A DNA stretch of 64,000 bases from Listeria ivanovii subsp. ivanovii. GTDB lineage: Bacteria > Bacillota > Bacilli > Lactobacillales > Listeriaceae. The position numbers were made by a program, and so were the translations under genes. The stretch is from positions 666,001-730,000 of the forward strand of contig NZ_LT906478.1 in assembly GCF_900187025.1 (NCBI RefSeq), in the 5' to 3' direction. The notes beneath the pieces were generated by a model. That model saw only the letters and a program-made list of their open reading frames with translations, searched no databases and was not told where the DNA came from. Below are positions 8,811-17,979 of this stretch, in pieces. The stretch's first letter is position 1, and every line of letters starts with the position of its first letter.

Positions 8811-10046
8811 ATGAATCAAACAATGTATACTGCTATTTCTGGGATGAATGCATTTCAACAAGCTTTATCAGTCACATCGAATAATATCGCCAATGCAAAT
8901 ACGACAGGCTATAAAAAACAAAGCGTGGTCTTCAATGATTTACTTTACCAAAATACAATGGGGTCAGTAGCAGGTGGTTTATATGCCGGAACGAATCCAA
9001 TGAGTTTTGGTTCCGGATCAAAAATTGGGGCGATTTTAACCGATTATACAGCTGGATCTCCAACAGCAACTGGAAGAAACAAAGATGCAGCACTACAAGG
9101 TCGTGGCTTTTTCATCGCTGGAGATAATGCAGGCGGAAATATCGTCTACACGCGTGATGGAAGTTTTGCAGTATCAGATAATAATTATTTAACGACCCAA
9201 CAAGGGAAATACGTGATGGGTTATGCAACGGATAAAAATGGGAATGTGTTGAACGGCAATTTGCAACCAATCCAAATCCCTTTAAATAGTGCGATTCCAG
9301 GTGAAGCAACGAAAACGGGAAGCCTAAGTGGTAATATTCCACTCGATTGGGGCGAAAAAGATACGATTACGTCTGAGTTGTCGGTTTATGATAATGCTGG
9401 TGGAAAACACAAACTACAAGTCAATATGAAAGCCGCGACACCTGACGCAAGTGGGAATGTATCCTATGAATATGAAATCCAAATGGACGGGAAAGCACTA
9501 ACTCCTCCAGTGACTGGAACACTTAACTATAATGCACAAGGAGAACTAACAAACCCTGATGCACTAAAAAATATCCAAATTAACTCCACCGTAAACGGAA
9601 AGCAAGTTAATATGGGCTTAAATCTAAGTGGCTTAACCAACTATGGCACAAACCAAGTATTCTCACCAACCTCTGACGGAAAAGGCGCGGCAACTGTGAA
9701 AGATTATGCAGTAACGGATTCTGGCTATATCGCAGTGAGTTATTCAGATGGCACAGTAATTCCCGTTGCTCAACTTGCGGTCGCTACTTTCTCGAATGAA
9801 GACGGCCTTGTGAAAATGGGGAACGGCGAATATGTTCCAGGACTTTCTTCTGGAGATGCAGTGTATGGTGTAGCTGGTCAAAACGGTGCTGGCGGAATTA
9901 GTGGTTCTTCCCTAGAAGGATCCAATGTAGATTTATCTCGTGAATTCGTAAATCTAATGACTTATCAAAGTGGTTTTCAAGGGAATACAAAAGTTATTCG
10001 AGTAGCGGATGACGTGATGAAACAAATCGTAAACTTGATTCAGTAG
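8811..10046 (+). CDS. flgE: Flagellar hook protein FlgE
   Basis: 411 residues. N-terminal rod/hook motif SNNIANANTTGYKKQ (residues about 23-37) and a C-terminal SNVDLSREFVNLMTYQSGFQGNTKVIRVAD helix define the axial protein family; the middle carries the FlgE D2 beta-rich domain. About 120 copies form the hook. GGGAG before ATG 8811. It stands between the cap gene flgD and the small SpoA gene at 10061. Confidence 0.95.
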   Translation: MNQTMYTAISGMNAFQQALSVTSNNIANANTTGYKKQSVVFNDLLYQNTMGSVAGGLYAGTNPMSFGSGSKIGAILTDYTAGSPTATGRNKDAALQGRGFFIAGDNAGGNIVYTRDGSFAVSDNNYLTTQQGKYVMGYATDKNGNVLNGNLQPIQIPLNSAIPGEATKTGSLSGNIPLDWGEKDTITSELSVYDNAGGKHKLQVNMKAATPDASGNVSYEYEIQMDGKALTPPVTGTLNYNAQGELTNPDALKNIQINSTVNGKQVNMGLNLSGLTNYGTNQVFSPTSDGKGAATVKDYAVTDSGYIAVSYSDGTVIPVAQLAVATFSNEDGLVKMGNGEYVPGLSSGDAVYGVAGQNGAGGISGSSLEGSNVDLSREFVNLMTYQSGFQGNTKVIRVADDVMKQIVNLIQ

Positions 10047-10060
10047 GGGAGTTTAGCTAA

Positions 10061-10297
10061 ATGAAAATAAATCATAATATTCCACTTAGAATCGACTTTG
10101 AGCTAGGACGTACAAAGCAACCGATTGGAAGTTTACTAGATGTAAAAAAAGGGACCGTTTTTAGATTAGAAGACTCTGTAGCTAATGTTGTCAAAATCAC
10201 CATTTCTGATAAGTGCATTGGCTACGGTGAAATTCTGACAAAAGACGGAAAAATGTTCGTTAAAATCACCAAATTAGGAGAGGGAAGTTCTTCATGA
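10061..10297 (+). CDS. 78-residue SpoA/FliN-like protein
   Basis: 78 residues that consist of little more than one SpoA domain: IPLRIDFELGRTKQPIGSLLDVKKGTVFRLED then ITISDKCIGYGEILTKDGKMFVKITKL. The pattern of beta strands with the RxxLGRTxxPIGxLL core matches the FliN C-terminal domain. It sits directly upstream of fliM, 20 bases away. It could be a C-ring subunit equal to FliN or a FliH-binding module. With the protein at 6593 it makes two separate mini-FliN proteins in one operon. Confidence 0.78.
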   Translation: MKINHNIPLRIDFELGRTKQPIGSLLDVKKGTVFRLEDSVANVVKITISDKCIGYGEILTKDGKMFVKITKLGEGSSS

Positions 10298-10317
10298 GGG
10301 CTAGGGAGTGACAAAAA

Positions 10318-11310
10318 ATGAGCGATAAATTAAGTCAAGAACAAATTGACGCTCTGCTTTCGCAAATGAGTGAAGGTAAGGTAGTTGATGAAAGTACGGA
10401 AATTGGCGACTTTGGGCGCTTTCATCCCTATGATTTTCATAAACCAGAGAAATTTGGTGCAGAACACCTCGAAAGCTTAAAGACAGTTGCCTCTGCATTC
10501 ACGAAAAAAAGTATGGAGTTTGTTTCCCAGCGTATTCGAATTCCGATTCATACCGAAGCAACTTTGGCGGATCAAGTTTCTTTTGCTAGTGGCTATATCG
10601 AAACGATGCCAAACGATAGCTATATTTTTTGTATTATTGATCTCGGTGACCCGGAGCTTGGTCAAATCATTATCGAATTGGACTTGGCTTATGTCATTTA
10701 TATCCATGAATGTTTGTCTGGTGGCAATCCGAAACGCAAATTAAGCGAGCGTAGATTACTGTCAGTTTTTGAAGAATTAACGCTGATGTCGATTTTAGAA
10801 AAATTTTGTGAAGCACTGAAAGAAAGTTTTAAATCCGTGCATTCAATCAATCCGGAAATCGTAAGTGTCGAAACAAATCCGGCACTGATCCGAGTGACAT
10901 CATCAAACGATATGATGGCGCTTGTAAATGTGGATATCAAATCAGAGTTTTGGATTAGCACGATGCGGATTGGCGTGCCATTTTTCTCTGTAGAAGAAAT
11001 TATGAATAAACTCGAAAATGTCGTTGAGTACACGTTTGACAAGCGGCGAAATTTTGATGCAGAAGTGGAACAAGAACTGCATCAAGTCGAAAAAGAAGCG
11101 CGTATTCGTGTCGGCGAAATTAAAACTACTTGGAAAGAACTGAATAAGCTAGAAGTGGGCGATGTCTTGCTAACAGAAACACACATCCGCGACACGCTAA
11201 AAGGATATGTAACCGAAAAATGGAAATTCGAATGTTATATGGGAAAAAGTGGTAACCAAAAAGCCGTTAAATTTATGCGTCATACAGGGCGGACAGAGCA
11301 GGAGAGGTAG
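10318..11310 (+). CDS. fliM: Flagellar motor switch protein FliM
   Basis: 330 residues. The N-terminus DKLSQEQIDALLSQM is the CheY-P binding/LSQxEIDALL signature; the middle (about 40-230) is the CheC-like FliG-binding domain (TLADQVSFASGYI...GDPELGQIIIELDLAYVIYIHECLSGG); the end is a SpoA domain (GEIKTTWKELNKLEVGDVLLTETHI). It forms the C-ring with FliY and FliG. The FliG-contact GGxG loop reads SGGN. ATG 10318; the fliY GTG lies 2 bases after the stop. Confidence 0.93.
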   Translation: MSDKLSQEQIDALLSQMSEGKVVDESTEIGDFGRFHPYDFHKPEKFGAEHLESLKTVASAFTKKSMEFVSQRIRIPIHTEATLADQVSFASGYIETMPNDSYIFCIIDLGDPELGQIIIELDLAYVIYIHECLSGGNPKRKLSERRLLSVFEELTLMSILEKFCEALKESFKSVHSINPEIVSVETNPALIRVTSSNDMMALVNVDIKSEFWISTMRIGVPFFSVEEIMNKLENVVEYTFDKRRNFDAEVEQELHQVEKEARIRVGEIKTTWKELNKLEVGDVLLTETHIRDTLKGYVTEKWKFECYMGKSGNQKAVKFMRHTGRTEQER

Positions 11311-11312
11311 AA

Positions 11313-12821
11313 GTGGAGCAATTACTAGATAAAAATATCACGCAAATGGAACTAGATGTGATAGGAGAAATCGCCAACATTTCGTTTGGCTCAGCTTCTA
11401 CGGTCTTATCTGATTTATTACACCAACAAGTGACAATTTCCACGCCTAAAGTAGAAATTGTTGATATTTATAATACGAAAGACATTGATATTCCGCATGT
11501 TGTCTTAGAAGTGAATTTCCACAAAGGAATCGAAATGCGGAATTTATTTGTGTTGCAATCAGAAGTTGCTGCCGCTATCGCTGACTTAATGATGATGGGC
11601 GACGGAAATATTGATCCAAACGAGGAATTGTCGGAACTTCATTTAAGTGCAGTACAAGAAGCGATGAACCAAATGATGGGGCACTCGGCAACCGCGATGA
11701 GTAATATGTTTGGAGAAATGATTGATATCACCACACCAGACATTAAAGTCATTGCTTTAAAAGAACAATTAGAAGATAGCGAAGACCAAACGATGATAAA
11801 AGTTGGTTTTGATTTAATCATTGGCGACCTTATTACCTCCAATTTAATGCAACTGATTCCCGTAAATAAAGGAAAAGAACTTGCCAAGAGGTTGCTTGGA
11901 GATACCGAGCCAGAAAAAGAAGAAATCAATTTAACTGCTGAAGAATTAGATGTGTTTTTAGAAGTATGTAATATCGGCATTGGTTCTGCTTCTACCGTCT
12001 TATCCAAGCTACTAAATCGAAAAGTTTCGTTAAAAATCCCAACAGCTAGAGTAATTGATAGTAAAGAGTTTGAATTTAACGAACGTCCTTGTCTCGTGAC
12101 CAGTGTCGAATTTGTCGAGGGATTACGTTCAAGCAACACCTTTATTATTAGCAAAAACGCCGCGCTAATTATGGCGGATTTAATGATGATGGGTGACGGA
12201 AAAGTACAAGAAGATGCAGAATTGACTGAGCTTGAAGTCAGCGCAGTACAAGAGCTAATGAATCAAATGATGGGCTTTTCCGCAACAGCGATGTCAGAAA
12301 TGCTTGGAACAAAAATTGATATTAGCCCACCAACGATGGAGTTTTGCAATTTTGGCGACACGATGATTCAAAAAAATATCGCAGAAGGCAAAACAGTCGA
12401 AGTCATTTTTCCATTAGAAGTAGAAGGTTTACTAAAAACACCGATGTACCAAATTTTTAATCCAGCTGCTGCAAAGGAAATGGCGCAGTTAATGCTCGCG
12501 ATTCAAGCCCAAGAAGTAGCAAATAAAGCTGACACCCAAGAAATGGAATCTGAAATGCCACTTCCAATCGAGGAAAAAGAAACTTTATCGGAAATGGAAG
12601 CAATTTTAGAAGATATTCCAGTGAAGCTAGAAGTAGTTTTTGGAACAGCAAAGGTGAAACTAGAAACATTTATTTCCTGGTGTGAAAAAGATGTGATTAT
12701 TTTAAAAGAAAGTATGAATGAGCCACTTGCCCTGATGTTAAATGGCGTCATCATTGGCAAAGGGATTTTAGTCCGTGTCGATGATCATTTTGGGATACAA
12801 ATGACTGAGTTAGTTAGGTGA
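11313..12821 (+). CDS. fliY: Flagellar motor switch phosphatase FliY (two CheC-type modules + SpoA)
   Basis: 502 residues, GTG start after GGAGAGG. Two CheC/FliY modules repeat: ELDVIGEIANISFGSASTVLSDLL with AVQEAMNQMMGHSATAMSNM (N-terminal) and ELDVFLEVCNIGIGSASTVLSKLL with AVQELMNQMMGFSATAMSEM (about 210-335). Each carries the E-x2-N-x21-22-NQMMG catalytic pattern of CheY-P phosphatases. A SpoA domain ends the protein (about 430-502). FliY is longer than the Bacillus form (near 380 residues) because of this duplication. It joins the C-ring and dephosphorylates CheY-P. Its stop overlaps the next gene's GTG. Confidence 0.92.
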   Translation: MEQLLDKNITQMELDVIGEIANISFGSASTVLSDLLHQQVTISTPKVEIVDIYNTKDIDIPHVVLEVNFHKGIEMRNLFVLQSEVAAAIADLMMMGDGNIDPNEELSELHLSAVQEAMNQMMGHSATAMSNMFGEMIDITTPDIKVIALKEQLEDSEDQTMIKVGFDLIIGDLITSNLMQLIPVNKGKELAKRLLGDTEPEKEEINLTAEELDVFLEVCNIGIGSASTVLSKLLNRKVSLKIPTARVIDSKEFEFNERPCLVTSVEFVEGLRSSNTFIISKNAALIMADLMMMGDGKVQEDAELTELEVSAVQELMNQMMGFSATAMSEMLGTKIDISPPTMEFCNFGDTMIQKNIAEGKTVEVIFPLEVEGLLKTPMYQIFNPAAAKEMAQLMLAIQAQEVANKADTQEMESEMPLPIEEKETLSEMEAILEDIPVKLEVVFGTAKVKLETFISWCEKDVIILKESMNEPLALMLNGVIIGKGILVRVDDHFGIQMTELVR

Positions 12822-14236
12822 AAAATGTGCGTAAACTGGGAGTATTAATCGTTTTGTTTTGGATGTTTTTTTCGTATCAAGCACATGCCACGGAAACAGT
12901 TCTACCAACGATTTCACTTGAAAATGAACAAACAGAATATACGGCCGGAGAAGAAATTCACTTTCGCCTTGAAAATGCGGAAGACTTAAAAATCATTTTA
13001 ATTAATGAACAAGGTCAGAAGCGTTTTTTGAAGGAGCCGGTTTATACGGTAACTGATTCGGATTTAGATGGTAGCTACCGCGCCGAGCTATATCAAAAAG
13101 AGAAGCTTGAACCAGTGCTAGTTGCCGAAGATTTATTTCAGGTGAAGCAACTTGATGAAATAACTCCCGACGATACACCGCCCAGTTTTTCAGCTATAGA
13201 TATTAGTCATGATGCCGATATTTTACCAACAAGCGTGCTGCACGTATCCATCGAAGCTGGCGATGCTGAATCAGGGGTGAAAGCTGCAACGCTCATCATT
13301 CAAGGGGATTCTAACAAAGCAGAAATACAATTAACACAAAACATTTGGACCGAGAAATGGGAAGGCGAACAAGCGTTAACAGATTTTCAGCCAGGAGAAA
13401 AAATTACTTTTACGGTAAAACTAATGGATTTTGCTGACAATGAAATAACGGTGGCTACTTTAAAAGAACTACAACTATATCAACCTAAAGACCCCGCTAT
13501 CAGCTATAACGGAATAGATATCTTAACTGAACAGAAGAAAATCGTCCAAGTTGGCGATAAAATCGAACTAACCTTAGATAAATATGCAACTGAATTTCCA
13601 ACTTTTGAATCCGAAAGTGGGAAAGTAATCCCGTTAAACTGGCAAAAAAATCCAACTGACTGGCATGGTAGTTTGACGCTTACGCAAGATCTCGTAGGCG
13701 AAATTATCCAACTACCAACGTTTGGACCGAAACTACTAATTCGAACCAATAGTACACCATTTCATTCCATCGAATTAATTAAAAACACCATTTTAACAGG
13801 AATGATTAATGAAGATTTTGCTACTATTTCACAATTTTATATTGAAGTAAATGGCACTCGTTATGCAGTGCTGCGGGATGGAGCGCGATTTACAAGCAAA
13901 GAAATAACGACCACTGGAGACATTACGCTTTACTGGACAGATTGGGACGGGCAAATTTACAGTGAAGTACTAGTGCAAAGAATTAAGCCTGTACTTCCTC
14001 CAATACATAAAGAAATAATTACCAGTAAACCAGTTATGCCAAAAGAAAATAAACTAATTTTCACAACACCAGCTCCTAAGGCAGAAAATCCAGTGAAAAA
14101 ACTTGAAAACACTTCAAATAAGCAAGCAAAGAAAGAAAATAAATCAACTAACAACTCTAGCAGTATCCCGTTTTGGGTTCCTTCGCTCATCATTATCGGC
14201 ATCATTATTTTTTCGGGAAATAAAGCAATGAAATAA
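12818..14236 (+). CDS. Secreted/membrane-anchored protein of the flagellar operon, unknown function
   Basis: 472 residues. The GTG start overlaps the fliY stop by four bases. N-terminal signal peptide (RKLGVLIVLFWMFFSYQAHATE) with a likely AHA cleavage; a large extracytoplasmic part with Ig/beta-sandwich-like segments (DDTPPSFSAIDISHD, VSIEAGDAESGVKAATL near 120-165); a Lys/Asn-rich linker; a C-terminal membrane segment (PFWVPSLIIIGIIIFSG) with a short cytoplasmic tail. Bound to the outer face of the membrane, it could touch the rod or hook or the cell wall. I do not recognise a named family. Conserved position between fliY and flgK suggests a motility role. Confidence 0.7.
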   Translation: MKNVRKLGVLIVLFWMFFSYQAHATETVLPTISLENEQTEYTAGEEIHFRLENAEDLKIILINEQGQKRFLKEPVYTVTDSDLDGSYRAELYQKEKLEPVLVAEDLFQVKQLDEITPDDTPPSFSAIDISHDADILPTSVLHVSIEAGDAESGVKAATLIIQGDSNKAEIQLTQNIWTEKWEGEQALTDFQPGEKITFTVKLMDFADNEITVATLKELQLYQPKDPAISYNGIDILTEQKKIVQVGDKIELTLDKYATEFPTFESESGKVIPLNWQKNPTDWHGSLTLTQDLVGEIIQLPTFGPKLLIRTNSTPFHSIELIKNTILTGMINEDFATISQFYIEVNGTRYAVLRDGARFTSKEITTTGDITLYWTDWDGQIYSEVLVQRIKPVLPPIHKEIITSKPVMPKENKLIFTTPAPKAENPVKKLENTSNKQAKKENKSTNNSSSIPFWVPSLIIIGIIIFSGNKAMK

Positions 14237-14259
14237 AAAGCAGAAGTGAGGTGGAGGGT

Positions 14260-15420
14260 ATGAAAATAGATGGCATTCAAGAATCCGCGGAAAATCGTAA
14301 CCAATTAGACCGGGAAATAATTAAACAAAATCCACTGGCAAAAGAAGTGACGAAAGCCCAGATGACTACCGAAGTTGCAACAGGAAAAACACCACCCGTA
14401 TCATTTTCCTTTCAAGAGCTAAGTAATTTACAACTGAGTGGAACCGCAACAAATTTAGAACTATACATGAAATTAATGATGAACAATGCGAAAAAAGCTA
14501 ATGACTTAATTTTCTATGTGATGCGTGCTGGAATTAAAAATCCGACTGATTCAACAAAATGGCAAACTGTTAGAAGAGAAATTAGCAGTCAACTAAGCAC
14601 GATTTTAATGAAACAACATAATTTTGAAGCGTATTTTTCAGAAAACCCAGCAAATCAAAAACTTTTTTTAGCCAATCAGAAGATAATGAATGAAATATCG
14701 TTTCTGCTAAAAATGCTACCAACCCTGACATTTGAGACAACTGGCAAGTACGATTTCTTGCGGACGATGCAAATTGCTTCCGGAAACATGGAAAAAGGTA
14801 TTCAAATGATGCGCGAGTTTCAAGGGCACATTGAGCATGCGACAAAACTAGATCCGATTGTAGAAGCAAAACAAGAAACGAACTGGATGATTAAAGTCTT
14901 GCGTGAATTTAGCAATATGTTTCACGCACGTCACATAATGCCATATGAACTACAAGCTGAAAACATCAACATTTGGAAAATCGGTAGCGAATATTTAAAA
15001 ATGATGAACCAACTTTTACCTCAAATCGGCACTTTTCCAAATGGCAATATCCAAATTTTTCATCAGCAAGCAACCAAACCACTAACAGAACTATTCCAAG
15101 AGTTGCAAAGATTAGCTGACGGACAAATGACGCAAGGAAGTATCGCTGTTATTTTGGACCGAATGCAAGGACAATTAACTAGACTGTCGCAACTTTTCCA
15201 AAAAATGGAAATGGAGGCAGGTTTTACAGATGCTGAACGAATTTTAGGAAGTGTTGATGCTGAATTTGCTAGTGATATGACCAAAATGATGCTATTAGCG
15301 CAACAAGAAATGTCATTTTTAGATTTATTAGTTAAAGATTTCCGAAGTGTGTCGAAACAACCAGCCTTTTTTATGATAGTAGCTATTTTTATTATTTTAT
15401 TACTTATTATTTTATTTTAA
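14260..15420 (+). CDS. Tail-anchored helical protein of the flagellar operon, unknown function
   Basis: 386 residues. Almost entirely alpha-helical and Met/Gln-rich, ending in one strongly hydrophobic segment (FFMIVAIFIILLLIILF) at the very C-terminus, so it is probably a tail-anchored inner-membrane protein with a cytoplasmic body. The GTG at 14251 overlaps the ribosome site GGTGGAGGG, so ATG 14260 is preferred. No named domain recognised. The genes before it (membrane-anchored protein) and after it (internal promoter) make it the last gene of the first half of the operon. Confidence 0.65.
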   Translation: MKIDGIQESAENRNQLDREIIKQNPLAKEVTKAQMTTEVATGKTPPVSFSFQELSNLQLSGTATNLELYMKLMMNNAKKANDLIFYVMRAGIKNPTDSTKWQTVRREISSQLSTILMKQHNFEAYFSENPANQKLFLANQKIMNEISFLLKMLPTLTFETTGKYDFLRTMQIASGNMEKGIQMMREFQGHIEHATKLDPIVEAKQETNWMIKVLREFSNMFHARHIMPYELQAENINIWKIGSEYLKMMNQLLPQIGTFPNGNIQIFHQQATKPLTELFQELQRLADGQMTQGSIAVILDRMQGQLTRLSQLFQKMEMEAGFTDAERILGSVDAEFASDMTKMMLLAQQEMSFLDLLVKDFRSVSKQPAFFMIVAIFIILLLIILF

Positions 15421-15472
15421 AAAAGATATTTTTTTAAAAAACATATACTTTTCAGCTTTGTTTCAGTATAAT
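15410..15472 (+). promoter_or_regulatory. Internal operon promoter with two MogR-type operators
   Basis: TTTT-N5-AAAA matches at 15410-15422 (overlapping the last codons of the upstream gene) and 15429-15441, then TATAAT at 15467-15472. The -35 region is weak (TATACT at 15444-15449, 17 bases away). The 106-base gap to ATG 15527 is the only sizeable break between cheY and 28115, so a second MogR-controlled start for the flgK-to-fliI half is likely. Confidence 0.65.
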
Positions 15473-15526
15473 TAAATAGAAAAATAACGTTTAGAAAACG
15501 GAAATGAGTTTTTCGGGGGAAAAAGG

Positions 15527-15991
15527 ATGAATAATGTTTCAATAAGCCAGATTTCGCAGTCCAAACAGCCAAGTTTAGTTAGGGGAATGCAAGAATTAAA
15601 CCACACGCAGCAGTTTTACTTTGAACAAATGAAAGCAAATGGCAAGAAAGTAAGTCCTTCCCTTACAGAAATAAAACAATTAATCACCCAAGTAACAGAT
15701 AAAAAAACGCTCGTCGAAATGGATATGACGGTCGATAACGTTTTAAGCTATAAAAAAGCAGTTCAATCATTTTTGAATTTTTATGTTAATAATGTAATGG
15801 ATTACGATAATGTCGAAAGCCGGCATCCAAAATATGGCTTTTCTCAAAAAATGACGATTTTAAAACAAGTCGAACAACAAACAAGTGAATTAGATGATGT
15901 GATGAATTTAATTGATACAAAAACTGGACATTTAGACATGCTAAACCGAATCGGTGAAATTACTGGCATGATTCTCGATGTTGTATTGTAG
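15527..15991 (+). CDS. YaaR/DUF327-like protein
   Basis: 154 residues, helical, with the pattern seen in YaaR-type (DUF327) proteins: KKTLVEMDMTVDNVLSYKKAVQSFLNFYV and a C-terminal MLNRIGEITGMILDVVL. No signal peptide or membrane segment. The family's biochemical function is not known to me; in Listeria it starts the second half of the flagellar operon behind a MogR-type promoter, which argues for a motility role. ATG 15527 follows GGGGGAAAAAGG. The next frame starts about 10 bases after its stop. Confidence 0.7.
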   Translation: MNNVSISQISQSKQPSLVRGMQELNHTQQFYFEQMKANGKKVSPSLTEIKQLITQVTDKKTLVEMDMTVDNVLSYKKAVQSFLNFYVNNVMDYDNVESRHPKYGFSQKMTILKQVEQQTSELDDVMNLIDTKTGHLDMLNRIGEITGMILDVVL

Positions 15992-16000
15992 GTGATGGGA

Positions 16001-16429
16001 ATGCAGGAAGAAATCCAAAAACAATTGGAAAAGTTAATCGAATATAATGAGAAAACGAATCAAGAAGCCATTTTACTAGGAAAACTTATCCAAGCCGAAA
16101 ATTGGTTAGAAGCGGAAGAACACCAATTAGGACTTCAACGTGAATTAGCCGTTTTACAAAAAGAATATGAAGCTTTGAAAGTGGCGATTGGTGAAAATAA
16201 TACCTTACAACAATGGCAAAGAACTTTGACACCAGCTGAAAATGTACTTATCAATGAACGGAAAGGATTACTGCTTGAAAAAGAAGCAGCCTTACGAGTG
16301 AGCGTGCAAGAAAATCAAATTAAAACCGAAATGCAGCTAGCGTTTTCTGAACATATGGTGGATGTTATTACCGGCCATCACGCAGAAACGCAAGCCGAAA
16401 ATAATATGATGATTAACGAGACTTTTTAG
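16001..16429 (+). CDS. FlgN-like chaperone for hook-filament junction proteins
   Basis: 142 residues from ATG 16001 (GTG 15992 and ATG 15995 overlap the likely ribosome site AGGTGAT). All-helical: EEIQKQLEKLIEYNEKTNQEAILLGKLIQAENWLEAEE followed by a second long helix, the FlgN layout. It lies directly before flgK and flgL, the usual FlgN clients, 18 bases upstream of the flgK start. Family assignment rests on size, helical pattern and place. Confidence 0.7.
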   Translation: MQEEIQKQLEKLIEYNEKTNQEAILLGKLIQAENWLEAEEHQLGLQRELAVLQKEYEALKVAIGENNTLQQWQRTLTPAENVLINERKGLLLEKEAALRVSVQENQIKTEMQLAFSEHMVDVITGHHAETQAENNMMINETF

Positions 16430-16447
16430 TAAACGGAGGGATTTTTT

Positions 16448-17971
16448 GTGCGTTTAAGTGATTTTAATACGTCATTATCGGGCATGTCAGCGGCGCAAAT
16501 CGCTAATATGGTCGCTCAGCAAAATATTAGTAATATGAATACGCCTGGCTATATTAGGCAAGCAGTGGATCAACAAGCGCTTTATAGTGATGGCGGGCTT
16601 CTAGGTGGAAACAAGCAAACGGGATACGGAGTCAAAGTTACAGACATAAAACGACTGACAAATGTAGCACTTACGACGCAATACAACAATCAAATTGCCA
16701 AACAATCTGCTTCGTTATACGAAAGTGGCGCATTAAACCAAGCATTAAATTTATTTGGAACACCTGGTAAAAATACGCCAAGTGATAATTTAGATAACTT
16801 TTTCACTGCTTGGGGTGCACTTGCAAAAAATCCCGACCAAGCAACCAATACAACTGCACTTCTTTCAAGCATGACGATTTTTACCGATCAATTAAACCAA
16901 CTTCATTCAGGCTTAAAAGAACTAGAAACAACCATTACTGCTGACACAGAAGCGGCCTTGAAAGACTTAAACACATTAATTAAAAAACTTGGCAGTATCA
17001 ATAAAGCAATTGGGAATGCTGGTTCCAACCCACCAAACGATTTACTAAATCAACGGGACCAAATTTTAACGACCATGTCAGGATATGCAGGGATTTCTGT
17101 GAGCGCCCACCCGAATAATCCAGACGTATACGATGTGACAATTGGCGGTCGCTTAGTTGTTCAAGGCGACGAAACGACTGAAATTACTTCAACGCGTACA
17201 GCAAGCGGTTTTGAATTCTCCGTAAGCGGTCAAACGCTAAATATGCCAGCAGGTTCCATTAGTGCTTCCGTTCGCGTCAATCAAAACGAAATTAAATCCT
17301 ATCAAGATAAAATCGAAACTTTTTCAAATGGCTTAGCGAAAGCGCTAGATGATATTCAAGTAAAAAACGTCAATAAAATAATGGACGATTTACAAAAAAT
17401 AGGTGATGCGCTCCAAGCAAATCCAAATGATGAAAAACTACTTAGTAATCGCGAAGAACTTTTACGTCAATTGGAAAAATTCCCTGGGGTAACACGCGCT
17501 GGAGACACAATTGATATTGGCGGAACGAGCCATTCGATTGATTCACTTGGCACTAGCACTTATGTAAATGATGTGAGCGACTTTTCGATACCAATTTTTG
17601 TTCAAAATGCGGGAAAATGGACGATTAATCCTACAATTACAAATAATGCAGAAAACAAACCATTCTTAGGTGTGATTGCTGCTGATATCGCTTCTTTAAA
17701 AATAGATAAAAATATCGAAGGAACCACTTTTCCAAATTTTATGGATGGAATAATTACCGAAGTAGCAACAGATGCAAGTAAAAGTAGTGCAACGTCTACC
17801 GCAGATTCACAAGCTTTAAGTTCACTTTCAGAGTCCAAATCGTCTCTTGAAGGAGTCAATATTGATGAAGAAATGACGAACATTATGCAGTACCAAAGTT
17901 ATTATGTAGCAAACACGAAAGCAATGAATACCGTAAACGATATGATGAAAGCACTCTTAGCAATGTTATAA
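16448..17971 (+). CDS. flgK: Hook-filament junction protein FlgK (HAP1)
   Basis: 507 residues. N-terminal axial motif (NMVAQQNISNMNTPGYIRQ, about 21-40), internal FlgK signature with LNQRDQILTTMSGYAG near 200, and C-terminal GVNIDEEMTNIMQYQSYYVANTKAMNTVNDMM. It joins hook to filament. GTG start at 16448 after GGAGGG. flgL follows after 8 bases and the FlgN-like chaperone precedes it. Confidence 0.95.
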   Translation: MRLSDFNTSLSGMSAAQIANMVAQQNISNMNTPGYIRQAVDQQALYSDGGLLGGNKQTGYGVKVTDIKRLTNVALTTQYNNQIAKQSASLYESGALNQALNLFGTPGKNTPSDNLDNFFTAWGALAKNPDQATNTTALLSSMTIFTDQLNQLHSGLKELETTITADTEAALKDLNTLIKKLGSINKAIGNAGSNPPNDLLNQRDQILTTMSGYAGISVSAHPNNPDVYDVTIGGRLVVQGDETTEITSTRTASGFEFSVSGQTLNMPAGSISASVRVNQNEIKSYQDKIETFSNGLAKALDDIQVKNVNKIMDDLQKIGDALQANPNDEKLLSNREELLRQLEKFPGVTRAGDTIDIGGTSHSIDSLGTSTYVNDVSDFSIPIFVQNAGKWTINPTITNNAENKPFLGVIAADIASLKIDKNIEGTTFPNFMDGIITEVATDASKSSATSTADSQALSSLSESKSSLEGVNIDEEMTNIMQYQSYYVANTKAMNTVNDMMKALLAML

Positions 17972-17979
17972 GGAGGAAA

